DNA of 64,000 nt from Hyalella azteca (taxonomy: Eukaryota > Arthropoda > Malacostraca > Amphipoda > Hyalellidae). The DNA lies in contig NW_025933399.1 in assembly GCF_000764305.2 (NCBI RefSeq), positions 186,001-250,000 on the forward strand, in the 5' to 3' direction. The notes under the pieces are model-generated. The model searched no databases. It worked only from the letters and a program-made list of their open reading frames with translations, and was not told the DNA's origin. The position numbers and the translations under genes were made by a program. Of this stretch, positions 1 to 17,610 are shown in pieces (positions within the stretch are counted from its first letter, which is position 1; each line of letters begins with the position of its first letter).

Positions 1-3000
1 CAACACCGCCGCTAATATACTATATACTACACTATACAGAGTGGAGGAGCGGCAGCAGAGGCGAGAGAAAGAGCAGTAAAAAGTATATAAATAAAATTAC
101 AAATAGAAGCCGCACAAAAAGACGTAGTAGCTAGAAAAGGACAAAAAAAAAGAACCGCAAGAAAAAGGCGTCCGTAACACTGAACCGTTCTCGAAATGCT
201 TCAATTATGCCCACGCTTCGCAGCGTTCCATGATATGTGTGGCAAATTGGCAGCACGCAAGCGACGCTCGTCGCATTCTCACCTCAAGGTCGCAAACAGA
301 CTTGACCTAGCGATGTTCTCAGCAGCAATAGACTATAAGGCAGCATGCCTTCAAGTAATATAAATATTTTAGGCAATCGTCAGTAAAATCAAAATTGACT
401 CAGGTTAGAATTGCAAACTAAACTGATCTGTACGAGGGAAAAACCTTAAGAAATAATCGCATTGTGTTCAGTCCAACAACCAAAGTGTCAAGACCCGTCA
501 AGAATTTCCTTCAAGTTCTTCCGATGTTTATGTCCAATGTCAACAGGAGTTTGAGGTTGGCCGGTTCAGTTGTGAAACTGAATCGCAAATAACCGCTGGA
601 TCTGAGATGCAGCTCTTATTTCATGGACGAATTATCACCCTTAACTGTTGATTGTTGCTTAAAAGCACACGTAAAGAATTATCGCCATTGGCGATATTAT
701 TATTAGAATTATCGCCATTGGCGCATTATCATCATTGGCTGATGTAAATAGGAATTCCTAACTATTTTTTATAGTAGGACCCAGATGTAGCGAGCATAAA
801 CGTAAACAATAAGAAATATTTTAGGGGGTAATACATCCGGTCGCTGGTACAAAGGTCGAAATATTTCCGAAACAAGGAACACGTCATCAAATTATGACGC
901 TGGCCAACGTTCCAAGAACATCAAAGGTCCCTTCTAAAAAAGACGTCGGGAGACGCTGGTCGCGTCATGTCGGAATGCAGCGAGCACTCGTAACAGCGCC
1001 ACGTCACGACCAATCAGCAGCCGCCCTCGCTCAAACCTGGCACTCGGCACCAGCCAGCCAATCAGCGTCCAGCATGACGCGTCCTGAGTCACGACCGTCC
1101 CAGCAAAGGGAAACTAGGATAAACAAAGCAATGACTTCCAACAAAACCACAACTCGATCACGTTAGGGGAAGAAATCATGAATGTCCAAAATCGTTCCAG
1201 ATGAACTGTGAAAATCTTTAAGCAGTTATAAGACCCAGCACAGATGAACGTCTGAATGGCAGGACCAATAATTTAAAGCTGAAACTCGAACACAAAGAGA
1301 CAATTCAGCTGCTATTGTCCCTGATTATTGTAAGCAAAAAGCCATACTTTTCAGAACTTAGCAAAGATCGACGATGAATTAGAATGAGAGGACACATCTG
1401 TACGCGTGAGCTATGATGTGTCCGGCCAAATCCTCTGGCAAGGGGACGACTGCTGAAGGATATATGAGAAGGTGGAGGACCAGAAGGGAAGAAATGCTCC
1501 CCCGCACACTCCTATACAATTGACCACTTTCCAATGACATATAAAGCAATCCGTTCACCACGATGAATAATTATGTCATGTATCGTATGTAATCTAATAT
1601 AGTTTTGTGGCTTTGTGGAAAATAAAAAATAAAGAGAAAAACATTGGCACGATCATCAGATTCGATTCAATTTGAGGCTTAAAAATGAAATGAGAAATCT
1701 TTATTAGTAAATTGGTGCAGCGAATTTTTTTCAATTTTAAACATGGGAAAACGTTCACATCAATCGTCAATAAATTCAAAAAGCGCAATTCAAGAGACAA
1801 AACACAACTAAACAATGAAAAATGAATATTTAATGTAGTTAAATTGTTTCATTGCACATAAATTCAACTATATATATTTTAAAGGCGAATTGGATTATTT
1901 TCCATACGTAGTTACTTTTTCTATGAAAATATAGAACTGTTTCTGCTTTTAGATTCGTCAAAATTTCAATATGTTCAAATTATTTGAGAAATTGAGTTAC
2001 GTATAGAAAATACAGAATTCAGATGAAAAACTTTTGAATGATTATATTATATTATATTACTTTAATCCCATCTAAAAATACATAATTCGAATTAAAAGAA
2101 TCGTAGACAGACCAAACTTGGCCTAATTTTGGGCCCTCCACTAAGACACTATACAATGTACACTATACTGTACTATATACTGTATTATTTCTACTTTACT
2201 AAACTAAAAGATGTGGCCGACGCCAGCTAACGCGGGCTGGAGTAGCGGCACGAGGCTGGGACGAGAATCGTGCAGACGGAACTGTTGACCAACGAGCACA
2301 CAATGAAATGAATATGTCTTATTGTCCAAATATTGACACACTTTCTGCACGTAGCCCTGATACACTCTTAGTGCCGCGTCAATATGGGTCAAGATAATCC
2401 ACATAGCAGATGAGGACAAACAGTGAATTTCGGAGTAAATCACTCATCATTTCATACGAGCCCGAAGAGCGGCATACCGCACATGATATGCGCAGTCAAC
2501 ATTGAGAGCACTTGGGGCCATAGTATAGCGACATTATCGACATATGTAATGGATCTTACCATGTGCATGGGAGACGTTCTGTGCACGCTACTCGTGGTCG
2601 AGAGGTGAAACAATCACTATTTTCACGCTCAACTACCATAACCTTTACAAGTGTAACTATAACGATTGTCGAAGGGCTAATAAGTATTATCTAAACTCCA
2701 AAACAATGACTATCATGAGCCTAATAATGCTCGTAAAAAGCCCGACAATTATAACTATCAAAGAACCAATATTGCCTATCATAAGGTACAATAAAGTTTA
2801 ATTAAGGTTAAAATAAGGCTACAAGAAAGCACGGCAGTGCAGGTCAGTCGTTCTCATCACAAGTAACGGAACGCAAGGCGGCGGCGGGAAGCAATGGCGA
2901 GAAACGTCCGGCACAGAGGAAACTTGCCCTGAATAATTAGCGTTGTTGTCGTAGGAAGAAAGTCTTGAAGCTAAATTATGTTAGCAGGTGGAAAAATAGC

Positions 3001-6000
3001 AATAACATGGTTCAAAATGACATTTCTAATTTTTTTTCATTCTCATTTTACACATGAAAAAAATTATTTTCGGTAGCCTATAGAAATGAATGAAATTTTG
3101 AGTCTTGTATTTCATCATTATGCATTCTAGTTTAGAAAAAATAGCAACAATTATTTATTATTGTTGGTGACTATTCCAAATCATTAAAAATACTTTTGAC
3201 CATCCAAACAAAGTCTAAAAATAAATAAAACGGCATTTGTTTTAGAAGAAAACAATCTTTATTGGACCGAGCTGGTTATGCACAGTAGAAAAGCCGACGA
3301 CCTGACAATAAATAAACACTCAAAAAATCTATGGAACATCAAAAATGAAACAACGAGCCATCCTGCAGCTAGCGATCATTTCCTGTATCAAATAATTTAA
3401 TTGCTTTCAAATTACCTAAATAAATGTAGGTAATTCATTCAAGTCGGTAGAAAGTAAAAGATTCTTGTCTTGTAGTATACACCAATATTAGCTTGGTGTT
3501 TCGCCCTCAGCCTTCTCAAAATTCAATCAATCTAAATTCAAGTAAAATTCTATCAATTCTAAATTAAAGTAAAATTCAATCAATTCGAAATTCGAATAAA
3601 ATTTCAATGTTTACAGCTAATCTAAAATTAAAATACATCTTGGAATACAACAACTATAGGACGATTTTGTCGTCAAGCTTTGAAAATTAGAGCAAATGCC
3701 ACAAGCGGAACTTCAATTATCTTCAAGTATATATGCATTGCATGCACGTGGAGAACGAGACTGATAAGCCGTATATACAACGCCACGTGCTCACCAGTTT
3801 CCCGCCACACAGCACAGCTACATACAACAAATCAATACGGTCGCAGTTACAACAGCAACACAACAACAGCTGTTGAGGTTACTGGTACATGCGGACCAGC
3901 TGCCTCCTCACAACCAGGGTTGTGCTGCTTGTGCATCACACATCGTGCACGTGAACTCGCTTACAATTTACTTGATATCAGGTTGAATCAACTCTGCTGA
4001 AGTATACTGAGGAGAGTATGAGCATATTTAATGCAATAAAAACTGGCTTTATTTGGCTAGTGTCCATGGCAATTTATGAACAACTTTCTCTCAGCAATGT
4101 AAGGTCTAACGTCTAATGACCTCGCAAGTTCTAGTGTGCAAGCATGAATACGTATTAAACTACGAAAAATATTTATATACCTTATTTCTTGAATTTACTC
4201 CAGTCGTTGTTCAGGCATAAATTTTTTCGTATCGCGAATGAATAGATTTGGTTATTAAAATTAAGTAGAAAAACACATTGATATTTCCAGGAGAACTAAA
4301 AAACATTGATCTAAGCTGTCAGAGCAAGCTACAGAAGTTTGGAGCTCGCAATAACTAATTGAAGGAATAAATAATTCAAGTAAAGGTCACAGTCTCGCGA
4401 GACCAGTGGACCTATTTTTCTCCTTGACACGACGAGTCCGATGATTTGAAAATCACTAATCAAGATGAGTCAACTACGAATAAGAAAGAATCGGGAGTAC
4501 GTGTTTCCATTCAAAAATAATCACTATACTATAAACTCATTGCTTAGAGAATTTAATATGTCATGCGATTTGGCGAAATATAAACCCAGGTATTATTGTT
4601 TAAATCTGTGTCACTGGACGCACTGTGTTCTTTGCACAGCAAAAAATGTGCACAAGTGAGAACGACATCTCACGGCAAAACGCTTCCTTTACTAATGTCA
4701 TAAATACCGCAGGCCCAACCGTGAACCCTGCGAGCAGAGCATGGAAGACCTAACTCAATATTCTAAACTTATATTTTACAGATACTAAATCAATACAGAC
4801 AGTTAGTCCAGTGATTTACATCTTAACTTACTTGAGCAATTAAAGAGTGGCAAAAATTTCCGACAAAAAGACGGAGCCGGACCGTTTTAGAGAGGAAATT
4901 TGAATGTATATATTTCGCATTATTGTTCAATCGGCGTTCAATTTATATCGTTCAGTCTTTCAGTCTTTGTCGTTTTTCACGGTTATCAGAACGTTTAAGT
5001 TTTTGCTCCCTGGTTTCCAGCCAGCGAATCTGATTAGTTGCACATCAATCTACAGAGACATCGTTAGTGCAAAACCAAGCACTTAAATATTTTTTTATAT
5101 CCAAGGCGACAGGGTCAAATCAACAGTATTAGTTACATCGAGTATCAAATATTCATAAATTTTAGTTAAAAACATCCATTTTTGCTTGACTTCCAGAGAA
5201 CAAACTTTTCGCAGCACCCAACCGTACATAAAAACGTTCTATTGTGAGCGCTATACATAGCCGCAGACGCCCAGGTTTGGTCAATAGCGAACACAACGCA
5301 AGATCAATTGGATAAAAATCGATGCAGAACAATAGCTCATCACGTATGTTTGGGTGCGAGAGTGTGTGCGGTCGATGGGGAACGTGTCGAAGCAAGGGTC
5401 AGATATTCCCTTATACAGGGTGTTTGCTGGGCTATTACACCGGATGACCAGATAAAAGCAACCCTCATTAAAACTTGATAGATACATCATATTGATCGCG
5501 ATGCGGGTAGTCCATAATCGATACCTTCAAGGGTATACATTGAACGGAATAACCCGCATTGACAACAAGCTGGGCATGTATGTTGCAACGGCTGATATTT
5601 TACACTTGAAAGAACCATTTTGGTGCAATAAAGCGAAAATCACAATACCAGCAACATTCCATTTATTACTCCGTGAAGTTCAATTTCGATTAGAATGCAA
5701 TACCGGCATTCTAATTGAGGTTTTGCTTTATTCATCACCTATTAAACCATCAATAAAACAAACACAAGCTCGTCTTGTGTAAATGTGCCCACGACACATT
5801 TGTCACAAGAATTCATCAAAACCACAAACTTAAGCCGTAATCACAACAAAGGGTGAAGATATTAAGCATGAACAACTTGCTGAAAAGCTTGGAGATTCTG
5901 GAAGGAGAGCAGATAATGTTAAAAAACAGCGCAGGATGAGGCACTTGCGTCTATGCGACCATGCAGGTCAAAAATCGAGAATTTCTCTCCGGCGAACATT

Positions 6001-6700
6001 CGCGCAACAGACGATCATATAGGCGCGGAGCGCCTACTAAATTACTTACTAAATTACTAAATTAGTCAAGCTTACGCTTATAAGTCGATATTAAATGAGA
6101 TCGAATTTGGATTGCGTGGCGGAGACGTTGTAATAAAATCGTATTTCCATTGGTTAATCCAAGTTAATAATAAGATCATAAGAGGTACAAGGTTCAAAGT
6201 ACTGAAAAATATTTTTACAGCTCACTACAGTGATAAACATCGGTCTAAACGACTTGTTCTTCATAAAGAAAGTTTCCAGTTGGATGATACCCGAAGTCTG
6301 GCAGTAATATATCTGATGCAGCTTATAATGATCGCTGTAATTTCTGCGAGGCTGGCGATATATACAGTATTCTCAACGGCGCAAGATGCAGCACAGTTTA
6401 AGCGTGCATGGGCCATCGACGGTAGCAGCAGTCACAAGACCGAGGTCGGAATATCAGGCCGCAATTACCTGTATCTATGATACACTCATTGGCTTCATAG
6501 AAAGAGATGGATTTGCATACGACTTCTTCATTGTTCTCAAATTATACCTTGATTTTTGTGCTATCAGTAGAAAATATCAGCATTTTCAGCCAGTTGATAA
6601 TGCAGAAAGTGATGCGCTTTTTTTTAAATGTAGGTTTGCTATACAAGAGCGGCATCATGTTTACACCCATGCTACGGTGTTGACCAGCAGCTTCGCTAGG
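1..6700. other. Gene-free AT-rich stretch
   Basis: I see no supportable gene here. Open frames are short (at most about 120 codons), without recognisable domains, and often overlap on both strands. Small features only: short CTATA-type runs near the left edge and around 2150-2190, and a 19 bp direct repeat (AGAATTATCGCCATTGGCG) at 674-692 and 704-722. The frames at 5492-5782 and 6112-6480 were read and show no family signature. Confidence 0.6.
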
Positions 6701-6719
6701 CAGGGACTTGAAGACAGCC

Positions 6720-6842
6720 AAGTCCGCAGCACTAGGTAATGTTCACCACATGGTAGCGGGGCACTACCCAGCTACATATGCTCCTGCAGGATGGGATAAA
6801 GCAATCAAACTTTAACGGTTAAAGCCACTGCACCACGCGCGG
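6720..6842 (-). repeat. Possible degenerate tRNA-derived SINE
   Basis: Read on the minus strand from about 6842 the sequence begins GCGCGTGGTGCAGTGGCTT, which fits an RNA polymerase III A box (TGGTGCAGTGG). About 30 bases on, GTTTGATTGC is a weak match to a B box. This order and spacing are typical of tRNA-derived SINE heads. No tail or target duplication was found, so the call is tentative and the 3' limit is a guess. Confidence 0.3.
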
Positions 6843-7260
6843 CAATAACACATTATTTTCAAAGAATTTTCAATTTGAATTTAATTTCTTATTTCGTTTA
6901 CTTCAATAAGAAGATAAAACCAACGAAGCAAGAGTCGCACAAATTCAAATTTTTTGTCCACGTTATTTCCGGACAAACACGGCCGTTTTTAAGGGAAGCA
7001 ACTGGCACCTGAGCCGCACGTCAGTCACTCTCAGTTTCCGCGGCACTCAAGTCCGTGGCGAGTTTTTGCTGTGCGCTCATGCGACGTAACGCCTCGAGGC
7101 CTAAAAACCTTGCCTCGTCACGACCGTCGCACAACAAATTGCCTATAACAGCAGCCGCTTGCCTATGCCAGACGTTGGTGCGTGTGTTGCTCTCACACGT
7201 AAATTACTTAAACTTTATTCAGTAATATACACCATCCTCACTCACCCATGAAAACTTTTC

Positions 7261-7495
7261 CTTACTCAGTTGTACACATCAACCCTCTTAGCAGTATACA
7301 TCACCCCTACTCAACAGCATACATCACATCACTCAGCAGTACGGTATACATCACCTCACTCAGCAATTTACATTACCACACTCAGCAGTGTACATCACCC
7401 CACTCAGCAGCACGGTATACATCACCCCACTCAGGCCTCAGCAGTACAATATACATCACCCCCACTCAACAGTACAAATCTGCCCCACTCAGACG
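7261..7495. repeat. Minisatellite, imperfect 22-30 bp units
   Basis: About nine imperfect copies of a unit like CACTCAGCAGTATACATCACC lie in tandem, with some units lengthened by insertions such as GCACGG. The array contains few stops on the + strand, so long apparent frames (for example 7248-7592 and 7270-7692) cross it; these are by-products of the repeat, not genes. Confidence 0.8.
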
Positions 7496-10400
7496 CACTA
7501 ACGCTGAGCCTGATCCATGCGTCAGTCACACAGCCCAGCAGAAGGAGGAAAGACTGCAACAAGGCACGTACGTTACCCCCACCCAACCTTAACCCTCCCT
7601 CCACTCGCTGGCACTTGGAACTCTACCGCACTTCCTGTGTGCTGCGAGAGTACCCTGCTCTACCCCTGCTCCCCAGCCCCTCCCTCTGCTGAGAGTATCA
7701 ACACAATGGGCATCAGACCCGTACCTTCCCGCCTCTTCCGCCTGTCAGCCTCACAGCACCTCTGTTCTACAGTGCTGCCTCCAGAACGCCCTGGTCTCCC
7801 TGAGAACCCAATCCTCGTGGATGCGATTGTCCCTGGTAACAAGTTGGCCGGCAAATCGGTGGCCGCTGTTTGGCCAGGGTCCGGAATAGCTGAGATGAGC
7901 TCAAGTATATAATAAATTTCGCCTTTCGCGTTTGAATTACAGTTTTGTTTGCGGGTTATGTTTTTCACGGCGAAAAAGCTGTGTCTGTACACAGTTTTTA
8001 CGTAGAGGGGTTAACATGTAAATCTTTTCTTGCTTACGCCACACTTAATTCAGCTGACAATACGATTCGCATAATTTTTGCACACTTTGCAAGGTATATA
8101 TTCACTAAAATCTTCATTCCGCTCAGATGTGCTTCAGCAGTTATGTGCAACAAATATTAACATGCCCTACTTCGATACTGGAAGCAGCAGTTTCGTGTGG
8201 GGAAAATTATGTGCAAATTACATTTCATTTTAAATAGCTTATAAACTTAGATTTTATAAGTATCAATGTTGGTATAAATTAACAATTTGTTATAAATTAT
8301 GCACAGTAGGAGCAACAAAATGTATTAAAACGATTCAATCAGATGCAACCATCGTGAACGCTTCTTACGTCGACTGTTATGTCTGCAAATAAAGCCACAT
8401 AATATAATTCAGAATGATAACACGGCTCAGCTATCAGAACTCGCAAGTGTCAGGCTTAACAATAGTGCATGTCAAAAACGAGCCACACACAATCAGGGAA
8501 AAACACATCAGTATTGTGCCGTGAGCCGGAAGATAAAATGCCAGGAGTCCGGAAGTAGAGGCGAATTAATGGTGGAACTCTGTCAACCTGAACCTTGACG
8601 CATGCAGATGGCATGCGTTATACTGCACGGCTGAAGCACACGAGACATGCGCCACGATTAGCAGCTTCATGCAATGCATAACTCTTTATATTGTAACAGT
8701 TTATTCACTAGAAGTGTTCACATAGAGCTATTAAAATTCATACCATTTCTAACCCAAGACACTGTTCGCTGAATGAGGTAAACATTGTTGTAGTTGCTAT
8801 TCATGTGAACATCATAGTTAGCGTGCAAGCGTTGCTCAAAGCTGTACTTGTAATGATACTCATTGCAGACCGGTGGTAAAGAATAATGTAGGTTTCACGC
8901 CATAAGTATTTAATTTCTATCGTTATTACCATGGGCTGAAGATTAAACATTGCAGATGAATACAGGGTTGTATGAGAGAAAAATATTTCGTATTGCAGGA
9001 TATAGGTTCATGCGAGAGTTTGATATTTAACTGAACTCTCACGATACGTCACTTACATGGTGACCAGACCATTCCGGGCCCATTGTGGCCGTACACAAAA
9101 CATGACAGCACAAAAGACGGCTTACAGCGGCCGACCGTTCAGGCCAGCGGTCGAGCAGTGATGCACTCACACACTCTTGCTAACGAACAGAGAATTTTCC
9201 TGCATGTCAAAGCTAGCCGCAAAACAATAGCTATAACTTCCTTCCTCATCCAATACACAATACAATCACACAGAGAGACAAATGTTTCAAGTGAACTCGG
9301 ATACAAAGTCGGTTTTGTGCTCGAGTTTTGGAAGGTTTAAACCGAAATTTCAAATATTCGTGGGGAAGTGATCAATCTACCGCTAACTCGATACAAATTT
9401 TACATGAAATAAAGTTAAAAAAGTAAATATATAACCAGTCATCGGCATAAATCATCCATAATTTTATTTTTATGGCAAGCGGCCACGTACAAGGATCCAC
9501 ATTTTTGAGCCAGCGAATTCAAAGCGAAACGTTAGCTGCCTCAACCTATACATAAAGATTTAATTAAAAAATTACTTTATTACTAGCATAGGGCAAAAAA
9601 TAACAGCCCAATTATAGGGAGCGTGTCATTGATAAATAAAATTGTTCGTCAAACAAAGATCTTCACGGAGATGAGAAATGGGACACCGTCGATGCTAGGG
9701 AAAGTTAGGCTTCCCCACGCACGTTTCCCCTCGCTCGCCTCCCCTAAGTTCAGTTTCCTCAACATTTCCCGCCAATTCAAAGTGTCAGGTTGTACAGAGA
9801 GTACGGGTTGTTTGTTTCTGTTGGTTACACTCACCATCACGACCAAATTAACTTGATACTTTAATGACGAAAGCGCGTTCAACTCAACGTTTTTGTGATA
9901 AACGCACCGAATAAGATTTCACCGTGTACTAAAATAGACGCCTGACAGTTGGACTTCAACTAACTACCGATGACCATAAGATTGGCTTGTTGTTTTAGTT
10001 TTAAAATTTCCGGGTCAATAGCGTTTGGAGGACCATGCGAATCGAATATGCATATTTTATGACTGCAGAATCGCAATTGAAAGTATTTCGTTTTAAATCG
10101 CAGCTATACGTAGTAGCGTTTTTAGCGGTTTTTCTTGGCGTTTTTAGTCAACGGAAGACCAAAGTTCACACGCACTCCACTCACCTTCATGGCACAGCCA
10201 GGCTCAATTGACACCTGTATAACAATGGAGTTTTCTTGTCAAAAAATCAACGAAGAACAAGCGCGTTCTCATAGAAAATTAGAAATTAAACGTAGATAAA
10301 AAGGTATGTTGAAGTTCAGTTCAGACATATATTGTCATAAGAATTTTGCGATTAAGTATAATGAAAAAGGGAATGATAGCGCATATATGATACACAACAA

Positions 10401-11609
10401 AAACTAAACGCTAATGTTTTATGCAATTGAAAAATAATAAGAGTAATACCTACTATCATTATTTAAGCATCCGAATAACGTGCGAATAACTGCTAGGCGT
10501 TCGCTATAGCATTAATATGAATTTTTAGTCGGTCCTCAAGCATCCATTCAAAGATAAAGCTAAAGAATAGTAATTTTTATATTTAAGCCATACATATGAA
10601 CGACATGATGGCATGTAATATTAATTGCATAGAACTCTTTGCCCACCATACAATGTTCATTGCTATACAATGCTGAGAGTTTCTTGTTTGATAATTGCGA
10701 GCAGTCGTAAATATAGATCACTGAATGCAGCAAGTACACATATTGAACGGACTAATAACAGTTAGGGCACGACTTGAATACCAGGAAACATAGGCAATTA
10801 AGGTAAATACTTTCGAACAAGAGACAGAAAAGGCTACCTTAGTAATGAAAAAACACTCAAGACGACAGAACCTCCTATAGTTCAAACAAGAGAAAGTGTG
10901 GGACCTTGAAATAAAGCATGCAGAGCTGCGATAACGAGTAGACACTTATTACGAAGATTACAGGAGACGGAGGCAGGGAGGGAGGAAGGGGCGACCGAAG
11001 CCTGAATAAAGAGGTTATTGAGACATTATTATCGGCAGACGCCTCTGCAGTGACGGCTCTATCAGGACAGCTGCGGTGCCTCTGGCGGCTCCAGCCTCGG
11101 GACCAACTAACTTGCTCATGAGACGAAGGGACTCGATAATCTTAAGAATTAAATAAGTGAAAATATCGCCCCAAAAAAGAGAGGTAAGACTTCAGAAAAG
11201 TTCTAGCTCAAGTTTTAAATTCTATAGAAGGAATAACCTGGCGTTGGCGACGATACCTCTGTGAACGGTATAGATATTGAAATTGAAAATAATTTAGTAA
11301 AAGAGAAAGAACAAAGAAATTATTAGGAAATATAATTGTTTCATAGGCATCGGGGACGGCGTTTAGTGTAGGAAACACCTTGTCAAAACGGAGTTCATGG
11401 ACAAATATGCCATAAGAAATCTCTAAGAGTTGTCTATTCTTATATGAGAAAAAAATGACGGCCATAATTAAAAAAGATAGTCGACTATAATACGACGAAA
11501 TCGATGTATGAACGATATACTGTTCGCACGTCATTAATAGACAAAAACTCTACCTTATATGATCATCTTGGATTCCTTCATATTGCGACGACATCAGCTC
11601 CAACAGGAG
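7496..11609. other. Gene-free stretch
   Basis: No supportable gene. The somewhat GC-richer part at 7500-7900 has overlapping open frames on both strands with no recognisable domain. A short palindrome (ACGCATGC/GCATGCGT) lies near 8598-8619. The rest is AT-rich intergenic or intronic-looking DNA. Confidence 0.55.
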
Positions 11610-12984
11610 TATAGTCAAATGGGGTAAGACAGGATCGCAGGCTTCATGGGGTAAGAAAGGACCAGCCCATGGCGTGCATTCTAATTGCACTGAATCTAAT
11701 TTGACAAAAGAATATGTTTGAGCAATCATTGCCTGTCATTTCAATGTTTGTTTCAACCCTCTTCTGCAAATAATGAATTTCTGGCTAATTTTTAAAGAAA
11801 ACCTATGTAAAGAAGGCTCACAAAATAGTTAACCCTGTTTGGGAAATAAGCTCTGTCTAATGACAAAACATTTTTTGGCTTGGTTTGTGAATGTAGGCAG
11901 GTAACCTCAAGTAATAAGCAACATTTGAGACATACTAGGCATTCCTACCTTCTACCATCACTGCCTGACATGTATTCTAAAATAGGGTAAAAAAGGACCA
12001 GACATGGGGTAAGACGGGACCACTAAATGATCCTGTTTTGCCCCACAAGTGGTCCTGTCTTACCCCACAAATGGTCCTCTCTTACCCTACAGTTTATCAA
12101 AAATAGTTTTTAAATGAATATATTATTGTGCTGTACATGGAGTATTTTGATCGAAATTTTTATCTTCTGCTCAAACTTCATTATAACTTGTTAGCTGTTT
12201 TAATTAGAGAAATTTAGTGCACTATTTTAAATTGCATCAAAGGGATAGAGAAAATAGGGATGTCTCTTCCCATTAGTGAGCTGCAGAACTATGTGCAACA
12301 TTGGTTGGGAGAAAAGTCGTTGTGTGAAACATGAAAAATAATTATGATCACAACTCTGTGAGAGGGCATGAGCTATGTTTGAAGAAGCGCACCACAAATG
12401 CAGTTAGCAAGAAAACATATGATGTCTGAGACTCAAGTTATTATGCATTGCTTTTATTACCAATTTGATAAATTTTTCAGACAATTACATTATGACACTA
12501 ATGGAATACGTATACATGAAGCATTTAGCAGTGCTCTACAATGAACCAAAGCCAACCCACTATTACTATGCTTAACAAAGTTTTCTCATAACAAAAACTT
12601 CAATGTGACTGATATTAGAGTTGACTTCCTGCAACACAAAACAGTAACAAGTGGTTGTTTAATCAAATAATGTGTTTCTAGATAGATAATATTGAATATC
12701 AGATTTGTACTTTCATGAAAAACTTTGTAACATAAGATTTACCTGTTGGTCCTGTCTTACCCCATGCCTGGTCCCATCTTACCCCAGTGGGGTAAGATGG
12801 GACCAGCTCACTTTTTTCAATCTGTACAGAAAACTATGTTGAATGCAAAATGTCTGAGTTGTAGCTTAGAAGCCCATTGCATAAATACACCTTGTGATAG
12901 GTTTAGGGTTTTTTAGTTATTCATGGTATAGATGCTACAAGCTTGTTAGTGATTTTGGTCCTGTCTTACCCCATCTGACTATAT
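11610..12984. mobile_element. Non-autonomous TIR element with amplified terminal motif
   Basis: The left end TATAGTCAAATGGGGTAAGA and the reverse complement of the right end (TATAGTCAGATGGGGTAAGA) match over about 28 bp, so this is a terminal-inverted-repeat element of about 1375 bp. The flanking TA/TATA is compatible with a Tc1/mariner-type TA target site, but the right edge lies in a TA run and the exact boundary is uncertain. There is no transposase-like frame. The terminal motif GGGGTAAGAnnGGACCA recurs inside in both orientations near 11648, 11983, 12006, 12030, 12050, 12070, 12748, 12768 and 12788, which is unusual for a MITE. Confidence 0.75.
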
Positions 12985-16233
<3,249 letters not shown>

Positions 16234-17460
16234 AACAACACATCACTTCACAGTTGGCCACGGTAACTATGTTTACACAACAGCTCGGCACTTGGGTCTG
16301 ATGTATCTAGTCCACACACATGTTTGAGGACCTGTGGGTTGATTTCAGAACACCACGTCCGTCGAATAGAAAAATATACACGTTTTATTTTCACGAATAA
16401 AAAAATATACACGGTTCCGGAAGATTAATGAAAATTTTTATAAACTTCATAGATTAGATATAACTAAGAAAGAGATGCGAGTGTCATTACTTCACAACAC
16501 CTGTAAATTTACTCTCAGTGAAAATTCTCAATGCGTTCTGAATATTTATTCATGCCAGTACAGATAATAAAATGCAATGTTATTATCGTGTTTATTTACA
16601 CGGTCTCAACACACGCGACAGTCACGCGTTAATACGACATTCGTTCAAACTTTCTTGATGGTCTATCAGTTTTTTGTTATGTATGTAGTCGTCTGCCGTT
16701 GCACTACCGTACCCAGAATCTTGCTACTTCAAAAATACTTAAAATATACGAGAACACTGCACAAAGAATAAAAATTTTCAGTTGAGAGTCAAGAAAATTC
16801 CAATGTTAAACCACACAGGACTTGAAATTATTGTTGCAATTCTTATTTTAGCAGAGAAAAACTATATTAACCTGAATACTGAATAGGTATAAATTACTTG
16901 TTGCAGAACAAATCCCGCGCACATTCTATAAAGGGTATAGTCGCCTTACATGTGGTTAAATATTACATGATATTGGAGCATATCTCCTCGAAGCCACCGT
17001 CTCTCTGGGAGACGTGCTCCCTGCTCAAACTCATGTCCCTCCACACGCCACTTATCAGTCACTATCACACCTTGTACACAAACGTCCCGCGGCCTATAGC
17101 AGCGTAGTCGTCGTTGGGCGAGCGGCATTGCGTGACGGCAAACAATGCTATTGCTATATAATAAAAGCTCGTCAGAAAATAACTTCTGTATCTTCTCATG
17201 AAGTCCTTAGTATGGCAGAGTGCATTTTTATCAGAGATTGAGTTTATTAATCGGCTGTAACGCTGGAGCGGTGTCCAGTCTCTCCGTCCATCAGCCGCTA
17301 GGTCGACCTCGCCGTCCGGGATGCTGGTCAATAACTACCATGCATCTGTTATTAGTTACACCAGATGCATCACGATGCTGCTGCGCACTTAATTCTTGCT
17401 AATGGTATTGGGGCTGAGGCAAACGATGAGGAATTGAACGCATGAACACGCATCCTGCAA

Positions 17461-17610
17461 CGCTCCCTCACACTGCTCATGGCACTGCAGCGCTCCCTCA
17501 CACTGCTCATGGCACTACAGCGCTCCCTAACACTGCTCATGGCACTACAGCGCTCCCTCACACTGCTCATGGCACTGCACTGCTCCCTCACACTGCTCAT
17601 GGCACTGCAG
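17461..17610. repeat. Minisatellite, 30 bp x 5
   Basis: Five contiguous units of exactly 30 bases (consensus CGCTCCCTCACACTGCTCAT followed by GGCACTRCAG) run with only a few substitutions. Because the period is a multiple of three and stop-free, the array is open on both strands: a + frame repeating LPHTAHGTAA and a - frame repeating SAMSSVRERC. No start context, splice sites or homology support translation of either. Confidence 0.9.

Noticed and set aside
6112..6739. Two overlapping + frames of 122 and 117 codons
   Set aside because: No family signature, overlap in different frames, and no coding-like context.
7248..7992. Overlapping 110-140 codon frames on both strands
   Set aside because: They arise from a stop-poor minisatellite and a GC-richer patch; no homology or splice structure.
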